In this document: one piece after another, positions 9,542-18,176 of the stretch | Position numbering within the stretch: the first letter of the stretch is position 1 | Layout of the letters: each line of letters opens with the position of its first letter | Assembly (NCBI GenBank): GCA_964448755.1 | Contig: CAYUXF010000002.1 | Coordinates: forward strand, 1-58,747 | Reading direction: 5' to 3' | Length of the DNA: 58,747 nt | From: CAYUXF01 sp964448755 | Lineage (GTDB): Bacteria > Margulisbacteria > Termititenacia > Termititenacales > CAYUXF01 | The notes under the pieces: model-generated | The model's database searches: none | Seen by the model: only the letters and a program-made list of their open reading frames with translations | Told to the model about the DNA's origin: nothing | Translations under genes and position numbers: made by a program

Positions 9542-12076
9542 TTAACTTGCTTTACTGATAATTTTTTTAAGATCATCATTTAACAGATCATAATTATTGT
9601 ATTTTTTAGGATCTACCGCTTTATGGATATAAAGCTCTGCCTGCTGTCCGGTAAAAAATTTAGGCAACAGTTTATGACGAGGATAAATTTCATAACCGCC
9701 GCTGATCGTAATTGGCAGCAGCTCTTTACCAAGCGATGTTGCCAGGAATGCCGCACCACTCCTAAAATCGCCAATTTTGCCGTTAGCGGTCCTGGTCCCT
9801 TCAGGAAAAATTATCAGCGATTTTCCCTGGCGCAGAATATCCGCTTCCGCTTTTAAAATAGGAATAAATTTACTTCCCTCACGATCAACAAAAATAAAAT
9901 GAATACCTGGCAGAAAATAGCGCATAAAAGCAAGTTCTTTTTTGGTAGCAATATAGAGATTTTTTCTGATCCGGTAAGGGAGAAAAGCATAGATCCAGAG
10001 AACATCCAAATAAGACTGATGATTGGCCACAATAATTGTATTGTCAATTTTAAAATTCTCCGGATTAACAACTTTAAGACGCCAAAATATTTTTGAGATC
10101 CATTTTATTAAAAATAATGACAACTCTATCAATGGATTATAAAAATGCTTGATCCTGGTTTTTATAATACTATTAATTAAATATTCACTGGCACTGACTG
10201 TCTCTTTTGAGGTAATTAATTTGACCAGATAATTAAAGAGCTTTTCCATGTTTTCACTATCAACAAAAGCACTAACATCGATCTTGATCTTATACTTATT
10301 CTCTAAAAATGAGATCAGCTCAATATAATCAAGAGAATCAATTTCGTAATCTTCCAGCCTCTGATTTGTATAAATAACATCGATCTTTAATCTGTCGAAT
10401 AACGTTGCCAGCAATTCCTCCTCTTCCGGGGTTTTGGCCACAATTTCCACAGCATTAAAACGCGGATCGTTTTCCGACATCTGATAAACACCAGACTCAA
10501 GTTCTTTAATAACTTCATGTTTTTTCACTTTTTGCGTAGAGGTTTTTGGTAAGACATCATAAGAAATAGCAAAGTCGGTTATTTTTTTATAGCTTGGCAG
10601 ACCATGTCCCATCCGCTTGATAACTTTTTTAATATTGCGATAACTGTCTTTGGTTTTTTGTTCAGGAACAATAACAGCGTAAATATACTCTTTGCCATTT
10701 TCTTTGCGGCCAAAGACCGTCAGTTCATTTATTTCGATTGCTTTTTGATAATGGGCTTCCAGATCTTCCGGATAAACATTTTTTCCGGAATCTAAAACTA
10801 TGACATTTTTTTTGCGGCCGCGGATATGGATAAACCCATCACCATCAATAAAACCAAGATCACCGGTCATGAACCAACCCTCTTCATCAAAAACCTCTTT
10901 ATTAGCCGCTTCATTTTTATAATAACCGGAAAAAACAGAAAGACCGCGCAGACAAATTTCACCAATACCATCATCGGGGTTAATATTTTTTATTTTAGCT
11001 TCATTACCTCTGGTTGGACAGCCGGCACAGATCGCCTTGCGTTCATTGAGTTTATTAATAGTAATAGGCCCCAGCGTCTCAGTTAAACCAAAACCCTGGA
11101 CCATTTTAAAACCCATATTTTCATAAGCTATATTGACCCTTTTACTTAAACGGGCACCGCCGCTGATAAAAAAATCAATGTGTCCGCCAAAAGCTTCCTG
11201 TACAGGTTTAAATATTTTTTTCAGGAGAAAACCCAGGCCCACATGTTTAATTGTCGGCGCATGATCGATCATAAATGTAAAAATACTATACTTTAACTTA
11301 GACTCAGCCCGGACCTTGGTTAATAACTTATCATGAAAAGTTTCAAAGATTCTCGGAACTGCCGGAAAAATATTTATTTTATATTCTTTGAGGTCAGCTA
11401 GAATATCAGGCCCTTTAAATGAATTTTGAAAAACTATCCTGGCACCGGCAGAAATAGGGGCAACTACCGAGGCCATCAAACCAAAAACGTGATAAATAGG
11501 CAACAACCCGTAAAAAACCTTATCGCCAATGCTGATATCTTTTTCAAAATGAGCGATAGTAGCTTCCGCCGTATCAATAAAATTAGCATGTGTCAACGGA
11601 ACTATTTTAGATTCACCTGTAGTGCCAGAAGTAAAAAAAAGCGCCGCGATATCATCAGGCGCCATAACTACCGGTTCAAATTTATCTGTAGTAAGTAATT
11701 CATCATTAAGAGCCAGGGGGTAGCGCTTAATATCTCCCAGATCAAAATTATCATATTTTTCAGAAATAAATACCGCTTTGGCAGAGACTTCTGTCAACAT
11801 TTTGCGATAAGCCACTTCATCTAAATGTGGATCAAGCAAAAGCGCATAGCCGCCGGCAAAATTAACTGCCATGAAAGTTATTACCCAATCAGCACAATTT
11901 TCACCTAGAATAGCTAAAACATCACCTTTTTGATAGCCCTCTTTCTTTAAAAAAACAGCCCGCTGGCAGGCCAGGTCAAAAGCTCGCTTATAGCCTATTT
12001 TTTCTTTTAAAAACAAGTCTCTTTCCGGAAATTTAACCAGACAACGATCGCTATAAAATCCATATAAATTTTTCAT
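9542..12076 (-). CDS. Acyl-AMP ligase / acyl carrier / acyltransferase fusion
   Basis: This is the first gene of the tandem set, 844 aa, with the same three-domain order as the protein at 5742-8258. The ligase domain has FTSGTTGESKIVPLTHANF, GFGLTETLGP, TGDLGFIDGDG and GRKKNVIVLDSGKNVYPEDL. The carrier serine is in YEIDSLDYIELISFLEN. The acyltransferase has NHQSYLDVLWIY and FPEGTRTANG. All catalytic motifs are intact. It probably activates a fatty acid and transfers it to a lysolipid at the inner membrane. The ATG at 12076 follows an AGGAG ribosome site. The divergent 212-bp region to 12289 probably carries the promoter for the ligase genes and fprA. Confidence 0.9.
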   Translation of the reverse strand: MKNLYGFYSDRCLVKFPERDLFLKEKIGYKRAFDLACQRAVFLKKEGYQKGDVLAILGENCADWVITFMAVNFAGGYALLLDPHLDEVAYRKMLTEVSAKAVFISEKYDNFDLGDIKRYPLALNDELLTTDKFEPVVMAPDDIAALFFTSGTTGESKIVPLTHANFIDTAEATIAHFEKDISIGDKVFYGLLPIYHVFGLMASVVAPISAGARIVFQNSFKGPDILADLKEYKINIFPAVPRIFETFHDKLLTKVRAESKLKYSIFTFMIDHAPTIKHVGLGFLLKKIFKPVQEAFGGHIDFFISGGARLSKRVNIAYENMGFKMVQGFGLTETLGPITINKLNERKAICAGCPTRGNEAKIKNINPDDGIGEICLRGLSVFSGYYKNEAANKEVFDEEGWFMTGDLGFIDGDGFIHIRGRKKNVIVLDSGKNVYPEDLEAHYQKAIEINELTVFGRKENGKEYIYAVIVPEQKTKDSYRNIKKVIKRMGHGLPSYKKITDFAISYDVLPKTSTQKVKKHEVIKELESGVYQMSENDPRFNAVEIVAKTPEEEELLATLFDRLKIDVIYTNQRLEDYEIDSLDYIELISFLENKYKIKIDVSAFVDSENMEKLFNYLVKLITSKETVSASEYLINSIIKTRIKHFYNPLIELSLFLIKWISKIFWRLKVVNPENFKIDNTIIVANHQSYLDVLWIYAFLPYRIRKNLYIATKKELAFMRYFLPGIHFIFVDREGSKFIPILKAEADILRQGKSLIIFPEGTRTANGKIGDFRSGAAFLATSLGKELLPITISGGYEIYPRHKLLPKFFTGQQAELYIHKAVDPKKYNNYDLLNDDLKKIISKAS

Positions 12077-12192
12077 TACTACTGACTCCTTTTAAATATG
12101 GCTAGATATCTCATCAAAGAACGAAGCGAAATTATATCATTGTTGTTTGTTTTCTCAAAAAAGCATAAACACATATGAATGTAAACTAATAC

Positions 12193-12221
12193 TTGACAAC
12201 ATTTAAACTATCGTTTAATAT
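12193..12221 (+). promoter_or_regulatory. Sigma70-type promoter for the gene at 12289
   Basis: TTGACA at 12193-12198 is followed, after 17 bases, by TAATAT at 12216-12221. This is a near-consensus housekeeping promoter with ideal spacing, pointing at the 155-aa gene. Transcription would start near 12228, directly in front of the hairpin described next. Confidence 0.65.
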
Positions 12222-12226
12222 TTAGA

Positions 12227-12259
12227 GGAAATTATTTGGGGGGACACTAAATAATTTCC
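12227..12259 (+). promoter_or_regulatory. 5'-UTR hairpin, 11-bp perfect stem
   Basis: GGAAATTATTT (12227-12237) and AAATAATTTCC (12249-12259) form a perfect 11-bp stem around the loop GGGGGGACACT. It sits between the predicted transcription start and the ribosome site of the gene at 12289. No U-run follows, so it is not an ordinary terminator. It could stabilise the mRNA 5' end or be a protein or RNA-binding site. Confidence 0.5.
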
Positions 12260-12288
12260 ATCAACAATTAACTAAGAGGTTACTTGAA

Positions 12289-12756
12289 ATGTACAGCAAA
12301 AAAGTGGCGCTCGCAGAGAGCTTCAATATTATAAAAAAACAATTCTCTTTTTATGACCATAAAAGCCTTGAGGTCTATGAAAAATTCATGAACAATATAA
12401 CTAACGGTTTGATAGTCTTTTACAATGAAGAATCGGCTCAGTTAATTATTGAGGATGCTCTTAACGCCTATCACATTGATGTTGCTCAAAAATATCAATT
12501 ACTAATTAACGAGAAAGAACTAAAACCAGATTGGCATGCCTTGATCATGACTAGAAGCAGTAAAGGAATTATTAAAATAGCTTATGCCAGTTCCGGCTTT
12601 GGTGTAATAAATAAAAAAGGCCTCTATCCTGAAATGAATGAGCGCTTTGCCGCTCTTTTTAAAGACACAGAAATTCCGGTACATATTTATTATAATTACC
12701 CACTCTCTAATCAGCAGACACCAGCAGAAGGCCTTGGACTTATTCTCTACAACTAA
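12289..12756 (+). CDS. Hypothetical protein, 155 aa
   Basis: An unrecognised soluble protein beginning MYSKKVALAESFNIIKKQFS. The N-terminal third is helical and the rest looks alpha/beta (HALIMTRSSKGIIKIAYASSGFGVI, then PVHIYYNYPLSNQQ). No signal peptide, Cys cluster or catalytic motif is evident. It stands alone, with a near-consensus promoter and a hairpin upstream, and an AAGAGGT ribosome site before the ATG. The strong isolated promoter suggests a well-expressed or specifically regulated gene. It converges on the PaaK-type ligase gene ending at 12792. Confidence 0.65.
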   Translation: MYSKKVALAESFNIIKKQFSFYDHKSLEVYEKFMNNITNGLIVFYNEESAQLIIEDALNAYHIDVAQKYQLLINEKELKPDWHALIMTRSSKGIIKIAYASSGFGVINKKGLYPEMNERFAALFKDTEIPVHIYYNYPLSNQQTPAEGLGLILYN

Positions 12757-12791
12757 ATTTAGGCTAAAATAACTGCCAAGAAAGAATTTAA

Positions 12792-14120
12792 TTAAAGTTT
12801 TTCGCGGTTATCAAAAACTCTCTGCGCCTTCCCCTCAGAAACAGGAAGTGAGCCGGGCGAATGAAATTCAATAGCAGGCTTAATAATTATCGCCGCTTTT
12901 AATTTCTCTACCATCTCCGCTTTAAGCGCGTCAAATTCTCGTACATCGTCCGTAAAATAATCTGGCGAAAGTTCGGCTTTAACTATCAGACGGTCAAGCG
13001 TCCCTTTATTTTCCAAACAGATCTGATAATTAGTCCCTATTTCCGGGATCTTCATAATGACCTCTTCGATCTGCGAAGGATAAATATTGACGCCGTTAAC
13101 TATCAGCATATCATCGGCCCGCCCTTTTATTCTGGCGATACGGCGGTGTGTGCGCCCGCAAGAACATTTACTTGGATAAACAGAAGAAAGATCTTTAGTG
13201 CGGTAGCGCAGCAGAGGCGTAGCACGGCGTTTTAAGGTAGTGAACACAACTTCACCCTCTTCTCCGTCGGCAAGCAATTCGCCGCTTAGAGGATCGATCA
13301 CCTCTAAAATATAATTATCTTCCCAGATATGCATCCCTTTTTTCTCGGCACACTCAAAACCGACACCCGGGCCGTTCATTTCGCTCAATCCATAAGAATT
13401 ATAGACATCAATCTTAAAAAGCTGCTCGATCTTTTTTCTGGTATTTTCCGAATGCGGTTCAGCGCCGACAAAAGCTTTTTTCAAACTGAGTTCTGTTAAC
13501 TCTATCCCCGCCTCCTGAAATTTTGTATAAATATGGAGTAAATAACTCGGTGTAGCATGGAGCACTGTCGTTCTGAAATCTTTCATAAATTTCAGCTGCC
13601 TGATCGTATTGCCGCTGGAAATAGGAATAACGGTCATCCCCACTCGCTCCGCACCGTAATGCAGACCGATGCCGCCGGTAAAGAGGCCGTAGGTCATCAT
13701 ATTTTGAAAAACATCGCTTTTAGTACAGCCGGTAGCGACAATAGAGCGGGCTAAAATATCGGTCCAGTTATCGATATCCTGCGCGGTATGATAAATAACT
13801 GTCGGTGTGCCGGTAGTACCGCTGGAGCTGTGCAGTCTGATAACATCTTCTTGCGGCACGGCCAGCAGCCCATCGGTATAACAGCTGCGCAGATCATCTT
13901 TAGTCGTATACGGTATTTTAGAAAGATCGGCAAGCGACTTAATATCCTGCCCGCTTTTAATGCCGCAGGCTTTTAATCGTTCGGCATAAAATCTGGTTTT
14001 TAAAGCGCTCTCCACGGTCTCCTGCAACGCTCTCAACTGCAGTTTTGCCAGCTCTTCTCTATCGATAGTTTCTATTGCTTTATTCCAATACATCTGTGTC
14101 TTAGAGATTGTTGATGTCAT
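12792..14120 (-). CDS. paaK: Phenylacetate-CoA ligase family protein
   Basis: PaaK-type enzymes convert aryl acids plus ATP and CoA to aryl-CoA, AMP and PPi. The 442-aa protein has the ATP loop SSSGTTGTPTVIYHTAQD, the YGLSEMNGPGVGFEC motif, the RYRTKDLSSVYPSKCSCGRT segment and the hinge GRADDMLIVNGVNIYPSQIE. Length and motif order match the family. Its start overlaps the 3' end of the ACT-domain gene by 20 bp, so the two are co-translated. With iorAB and a second PaaK gene upstream it belongs to an aryl-pyruvate/aryl-acetate module. In vivo it could run towards aryl-CoA formation or ATP-yielding acid release; sequence does not decide this. Confidence 0.9.
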   Translation of the reverse strand: MTSTISKTQMYWNKAIETIDREELAKLQLRALQETVESALKTRFYAERLKACGIKSGQDIKSLADLSKIPYTTKDDLRSCYTDGLLAVPQEDVIRLHSSSGTTGTPTVIYHTAQDIDNWTDILARSIVATGCTKSDVFQNMMTYGLFTGGIGLHYGAERVGMTVIPISSGNTIRQLKFMKDFRTTVLHATPSYLLHIYTKFQEAGIELTELSLKKAFVGAEPHSENTRKKIEQLFKIDVYNSYGLSEMNGPGVGFECAEKKGMHIWEDNYILEVIDPLSGELLADGEEGEVVFTTLKRRATPLLRYRTKDLSSVYPSKCSCGRTHRRIARIKGRADDMLIVNGVNIYPSQIEEVIMKIPEIGTNYQICLENKGTLDRLIVKAELSPDYFTDDVREFDALKAEMVEKLKAAIIIKPAIEFHSPGSLPVSEGKAQRVFDNREKL

Positions 14121-14532
14121 TCTCTTTGATCACTCTAATGTTATTTCTAGTTAAGACCTCTATAGCTTTATCGGCATGATCAAAGCGAAAGACCAGCAGC
14201 GCCTTGTCTGAAAAACGCTCCAAAAAGCCATACATATACTCAACATTAATATCATTATCTTTTAAAACATTTAATATTGAAGAGAGTCCGCCCGGTTTAT
14301 CTTCAACTTCTACAGCCACGACATCGGTTAAATTGGCCATAATATTATTTTGTTTAAGGATCGTAACAGCTTTTTGCGGATCATTGACCACAATTCGTAA
14401 AATACCAAAATCTTCGTTTTCGGCAATTGAAAGCGCACGGATATTAATATTGTTATCGCCAAGCACCTGACAAACTTTATGCAGACGACCCTCTTTATTT
14501 TCTAAAAAAACCGAAATTTGTGTTATTTTCAT
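14101..14532 (-). CDS. Tandem ACT-domain protein
   Basis: The 143-aa protein consists of two ACT domains, about residues 3-65 (VFLENKEGRLHKVCQVLGDNNINIRALSIAE) and 70-140 (VEVEDKPGGLSSILNVLKDNDINVEYMYGF). ACT domains bind amino acids as allosteric ligands. Stand-alone tandem-ACT proteins commonly sit next to paaK and ior genes in anaerobes, and this one lies between two paaK genes. It probably senses an aromatic amino acid and modulates the ligase or the oxidoreductase; that role is inferred from context. An AGGAGG ribosome site precedes the ATG. Confidence 0.88.
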   Translation of the reverse strand: MKITQISVFLENKEGRLHKVCQVLGDNNINIRALSIAENEDFGILRIVVNDPQKAVTILKQNNIMANLTDVVAVEVEDKPGGLSSILNVLKDNDINVEYMYGFLERFSDKALLVFRFDHADKAIEVLTRNNIRVIKENDINNL

Positions 14533-14553
14533 ATATAGGCCTCCTTAAATTTG

Positions 14554-15855
14554 TCAGATCTTTCTCTTATCAATAACTCGCTTAGCTTTCCCTTCGCTCC
14601 GCTCGATACTCCCGGGCTCTACTAGCTTAACAGTGGCACTTACAGAAAGTGTTGCCTCTATCTCTTTTCTGATCTTCTTTTCAAAAGCCTGCAGCTGTTT
14701 GATCTCATCAGAAAAAATATTATCATCAACCTCTACCAGCACTTCCAACTTATCTAAACCGTTGCTCTCGCGATCGACGATCAGCTGATAATGAGGCTTG
14801 ACGCCTTCAATGCTGACCAGCACATGCTCTATTTGCGACGGGAAGACATTGATACCGCGGATAATGATCATATCATCGGTGCGTCCTTTGACTTTGCTAA
14901 TACGCGGCGATGTTCTGCCGCAGGCGCATTTCTCGTAAGTAATGCCGACAATATCTCTAGTGCGGTAGCGCAGAAGGGGTATCCCCTCTTTGGTCAGCGT
15001 TGTAATGACCAGTTCCCCTGTTTCACCAGGATTAACTTCTTCTCCGGTATCAGGATCGATTATTTCAGGATAAAAAACATCGGAAAAAATATGCAGACCG
15101 CTTTTGTGCTGACATTCCTGCGCGACACCCGGGCCGATAATTTCTGAAAGACCGTAAATATCGGTTGCCAAAATATTCCAACCCTTCTCTATTTCATTGC
15201 GCATCGAATCGCTCCAGGGCTCGGCGCCAAAAATACCGATCTGCCAGCTGCTCTTTTTAGGGTCAAGACCAAGGGCATTCGCCTCATCGAGCATATAGAG
15301 AACATAACTCGGCGTACAGGCGATAATTTTTGGCTGAAAATCACTCATTAATTTAAGCTGTCTTTTGGTCTGCCCAGAAGAGGCAGGGATAACGGTCAAT
15401 CCGAGTTCCAGAGAACCGTAGTGCAGCCCCAGCCCACCGGTAAACAAACCATAACCGTAAGCTATTTGAATAGTATCTCCCGGTACAGCGCCGGCACAGC
15501 AAAGCGAACGGGCCATCACCTCGCTCCAGAGTTTGAGATCATTTTTAGTATAACCAACCAGTGTCGGATTCCCAGTCGTGCCGCTGGAGACATGGATCTC
15601 CTGCAATTTATTCTGCGGCAGACAAAAAAGGCCGTAGGGATAGTGATCGCGCATATCTTCTTTGGTAGTGAACGGCAATTTTTTGATATCATCTATAGTT
15701 TTAATTTCTGAAAGCGAAACGCCGTGCCGATCAATTTTATTTTTATAAGCCGGACAATTTTTGTAAATATATTGAACTAATTTTGTAAGTCGTTCTGACT
15801 GGAGATTCTTGAGTTCAGCTAACTGCATCGTTTCTATTTTTTCATCGAAGATCAT
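14554..15855 (-). CDS. paaK: Phenylacetate-CoA ligase family protein, second copy
   Basis: This 433-aa paralogue of the 12792 gene has the ATP loop VSSGTTGNPTLVGYTKND, YGLSEIIGPGVAQEC, LRYRTRDIVGITYEKCACGRT and GRTDDMIIIRGINVFPSQIE, so all ligase motifs are intact. It is the first of the paaK-ACT-paaK trio and lies 76 bp downstream of iorB. Two diverged ligases suggest different aryl acids, for example phenylacetate versus indoleacetate, but substrate specificity cannot be read from the sequence. An AGGAGCG ribosome site precedes the ATG. Confidence 0.9.
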   Translation of the reverse strand: MIFDEKIETMQLAELKNLQSERLTKLVQYIYKNCPAYKNKIDRHGVSLSEIKTIDDIKKLPFTTKEDMRDHYPYGLFCLPQNKLQEIHVSSGTTGNPTLVGYTKNDLKLWSEVMARSLCCAGAVPGDTIQIAYGYGLFTGGLGLHYGSLELGLTVIPASSGQTKRQLKLMSDFQPKIIACTPSYVLYMLDEANALGLDPKKSSWQIGIFGAEPWSDSMRNEIEKGWNILATDIYGLSEIIGPGVAQECQHKSGLHIFSDVFYPEIIDPDTGEEVNPGETGELVITTLTKEGIPLLRYRTRDIVGITYEKCACGRTSPRISKVKGRTDDMIIIRGINVFPSQIEHVLVSIEGVKPHYQLIVDRESNGLDKLEVLVEVDDNIFSDEIKQLQAFEKKIRKEIEATLSVSATVKLVEPGSIERSEGKAKRVIDKRKI

Positions 15856-15931
15856 GTGACAATAGCGCTCCTCTCTTTTAAGAAAGATCGATTATAGCCC
15901 GCATAAAAAAGTGAGACAAGACAAAGAAAAT

Positions 15932-16411
15932 TTAAGCCTTACGACCTAGAGCAAAAACCTCAAGATTTTCCGCCAAAGCTTTGGCGGGCAGAACTTTATT
16001 AATAGCTTTTAACCAATTATCTTCACTGATCTCAAGTTTTTTAGAAAGCACGCCGAGCATAAAAGTATTTAAATAAAAAACATTGTCTATTTTTTCTTTT
16101 CCTTTTTTAAGATACTCGATCAGATCAATACTCTTCTCCTTTAAATAATCGAGATAACTCTCACGTTCCGTTTCATCGGTCGAGAATAAAATATCCGCCT
16201 GACCGTTACCAATGAGCGGCGAATAAACTTTTTTACCGAACCGGACATGCGATTCCACTGAACCACCGCGCTGCGCCATGCCATGGACTTCGGATTTTTT
16301 GACATGAAACCCTTCATACATTGCAGCCAGACAACAGATTTCCGCCGCTTTAAGGATACCCTGTCCGCCGATCCCACAAAATAAAATACTTGTTACTTTT
16401 GTCTCTTTCAA
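15932..16411 (-). CDS. iorB: Indolepyruvate:ferredoxin oxidoreductase beta subunit
   Basis: IorB is the gamma-type domain partner of IorA in oxidative decarboxylation of aryl pyruvates to aryl-acetyl-CoA with reduction of ferredoxin. The 159-aa protein opens with SILFCGIGGQGILKAAEICC and has SEVHGMAQRGGSVESHVRFG, both hallmark motifs. It is shorter than the usual ~190 residues: the segment between about 85 and 110 looks contracted. It follows iorA in the same direction, separated by the palindromic element at 16435-16506. Confidence 0.88.
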   Translation of the reverse strand: MKETKVTSILFCGIGGQGILKAAEICCLAAMYEGFHVKKSEVHGMAQRGGSVESHVRFGKKVYSPLIGNGQADILFSTDETERESYLDYLKEKSIDLIEYLKKGKEKIDNVFYLNTFMLGVLSKKLEISEDNWLKAINKVLPAKALAENLEVFALGRKA

Positions 16412-16434
16412 AATCTATATCCTCTTTTAATTTC

Positions 16435-16506
16435 AACTCACCCCCGCTTCGCTTATCGCTCAGCTTCCCCCTCTCTTTAAAGAGAGGGGGAGCGAGGGGG
16501 TGAGTT
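16435..16506. repeat. Palindromic repeat element between iorA and iorB
   Basis: The 72-bp element has outer arms AACTCACCCCC (16435-16445) and GGGGGTGAGTT (16496-16506), an exact 11-bp inverted repeat, and inside it a perfect 24-base palindrome at 16467-16490 made of CCCCCTCTCTTT and its complement. It is much more G/C-rich than its surroundings and carries a CTTCGC...CGCTCAG core similar to the repeats at 55084 and 56883. It looks like a small mobile palindrome (REP or MITE type). Its right edge overlaps the iorA stop codon. Confidence 0.75.
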
Positions 16507-18079
16507 AAGTATTCACCTTTTTATAAGCTTCCAAAACTTTGCGCGGATCACGGATCAATCTGCAGGCAGATTTAACCACGATCACGGAAAAATTATCCTC
16601 GTTTAATCTCTTCTCGATCAGTTCTTTTAATTCTGCTTCTTTGTTAGGGCTGATCTGATCAACGGTGTCTGCTCCGCAAACTTTACAAAGTTCCTGAATA
16701 TCAACTTTTTTAGTTTTTTCACCTCTGATAGTCCAGCCGGTCCCTGGATGCGGCTGACTGCCGGTCATAGCTGTCGTAGAGTTATCTAGAACTATTAATA
16801 ATCCTTTAGCTTTATTGTAATTGGCATTGATCAAGCCGGTAATACCAGAATGAAAAAATGTCGAATCGCCAATAACACCGACAACTTTTTTGCCGGGCAA
16901 TGCCTTAGAAAAAGCCTCGGCAAAAGGGACACTGGCCCCCATGCAAACGCAGGTATGAATACGGTTATATGGTGGCAGAGCACCAAGCGTGTAGCAGCCA
17001 ATATCGCCGTTAACAATAACTTCCATATCTTTGAGAATATTAAAAACATAGCCATGCGGACAATCCTGACAGAGAACAGGACGACGCGACTTCTTTTGAA
17101 CTTCTATTTTACTCTCGCCGTTAACGATCTGCGGAATGTATTCAGGTTTAAGCTCGCCGATCAGATAGGAGTCATCTTTGGCGATAAATTCCAGGCCTAG
17201 TTTTTGCACTTCATCGGCAATAATCGGCTCCTGCTCTTCAATAACAACAAGCCGATCAACAGTTTTGGCAAACTCTTTAACTTTATTTTCCGGAAAAGGA
17301 TAAGCCATCCCCAGTTTTAAAACAGCGGCATCAGGATACATCTCTTTTACATATAAATAAGCAACACCAGATGTAATAAAACCGATCTTTTTGTCGCCGG
17401 CTTCTATTTTGTTCAGCTCGGTGCTTTCGGAGATCTCTTTTAATTGGAGTAATCTTTCTTCTAAATTAATGTGTCTTTTGTATGCCATGGCAGGGGCCAT
17501 AACATTCTTCATAGTATCGGTTTTATATTCTTTAAGAGGAGCTTCTGTGCGGCTGCCCAGCATTATATTTTCTTTGGTATGCGATACACGCGTTGTCATG
17601 CGAAAGAGAACGGGAATATCATTCTCTTCACTCAACTTAAAAGCGTATTTTATAAATTCTTTGGCCTCAGATGGCGAAGCTGGTTCGATCAGCGGCATTT
17701 TGGCAAAAGGAGCCAGTCTTCTGTTGTCCTGTTCGTTCTGGGAAGAGTGCAGCCCCGGATCATCGGCTGTTACAACAACGAAACCGCCGTTAACACCTAT
17801 GTAAGTGGAGGTCATCAATCCATCCATCGCCACATTGAGACCGACATGTTTGGCGGCAAAAAGTGAGCGCCGCCCCGCGACCGAAGAACCAAAAGCAACT
17901 TCGTAAGCAACTTTTTCATTGATCGACCACTGAGTATCAATTTCATCATATTGCGCCAAATACTGGAGTATTTCTGTTGATGGGGTTCCCGGATAAGCAG
18001 CTGCAAAATGCAGCCCCGCCTCATAAGCACCGCGGCCAAGAGCCTCGTTACCGGACATAAATAATTCTTTAACTGTCAT
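16505..18079 (-). CDS. iorA: Indolepyruvate:ferredoxin oxidoreductase alpha subunit, lacking ferredoxin domain
   Basis: The 524-aa thiamine-diphosphate enzyme subunit has the pyrimidine-domain start GNEALGRGAYEAG followed by AYPGTPSTEI, the DDPGLHSSQNEQDNR loop, and the TPP-binding region GDIGCYTLGALPPYN to GDSTFFHSGITGL and DNSTTAMTG. Family members are usually near 600 residues and end in a two-[4Fe-4S] ferredoxin domain. This one stops after CRLIRDPRKVLEAYKKVNT, exactly where that domain should begin. Electrons must then leave through a separate ferredoxin, or the enzyme is damaged. The stop codon sits in the palindromic repeat. It is the first gene of the ior-paaK run. Confidence 0.9.
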   Translation of the reverse strand: MTVKELFMSGNEALGRGAYEAGLHFAAAYPGTPSTEILQYLAQYDEIDTQWSINEKVAYEVAFGSSVAGRRSLFAAKHVGLNVAMDGLMTSTYIGVNGGFVVVTADDPGLHSSQNEQDNRRLAPFAKMPLIEPASPSEAKEFIKYAFKLSEENDIPVLFRMTTRVSHTKENIMLGSRTEAPLKEYKTDTMKNVMAPAMAYKRHINLEERLLQLKEISESTELNKIEAGDKKIGFITSGVAYLYVKEMYPDAAVLKLGMAYPFPENKVKEFAKTVDRLVVIEEQEPIIADEVQKLGLEFIAKDDSYLIGELKPEYIPQIVNGESKIEVQKKSRRPVLCQDCPHGYVFNILKDMEVIVNGDIGCYTLGALPPYNRIHTCVCMGASVPFAEAFSKALPGKKVVGVIGDSTFFHSGITGLINANYNKAKGLLIVLDNSTTAMTGSQPHPGTGWTIRGEKTKKVDIQELCKVCGADTVDQISPNKEAELKELIEKRLNEDNFSVIVVKSACRLIRDPRKVLEAYKKVNT

Positions 18080-18133
18080 GCGCTGAATATTAACGGTTTT
18101 GGAAATAATTTACAAGTTTGCCAATTTAAAAAA

Positions 18134-18168
18134 GTGGCTCTCTGTCATAGGGGGGAGCAGAGAGCCAC
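18134..18168 (-). terminator. Rho-independent terminator after hcp
   Basis: GTGGCTCTCTG (18134-18144) pairs perfectly with CAGAGAGCCAC (18158-18168) around a 13-base loop. On the minus strand the stem is followed by a run of six T. It lies just after the hcp stop and separates hcp from iorA. Confidence 0.85.
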
Positions 18169-18176
18169 ACAGATAG

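Noticed and set aside
17391..17804. Long open frames on the strand opposite iorA (137 and 131 codons)
   Set aside because: They lie wholly inside iorA, have no ribosome site and no recognisable motif; they are shadows of a well-supported gene.
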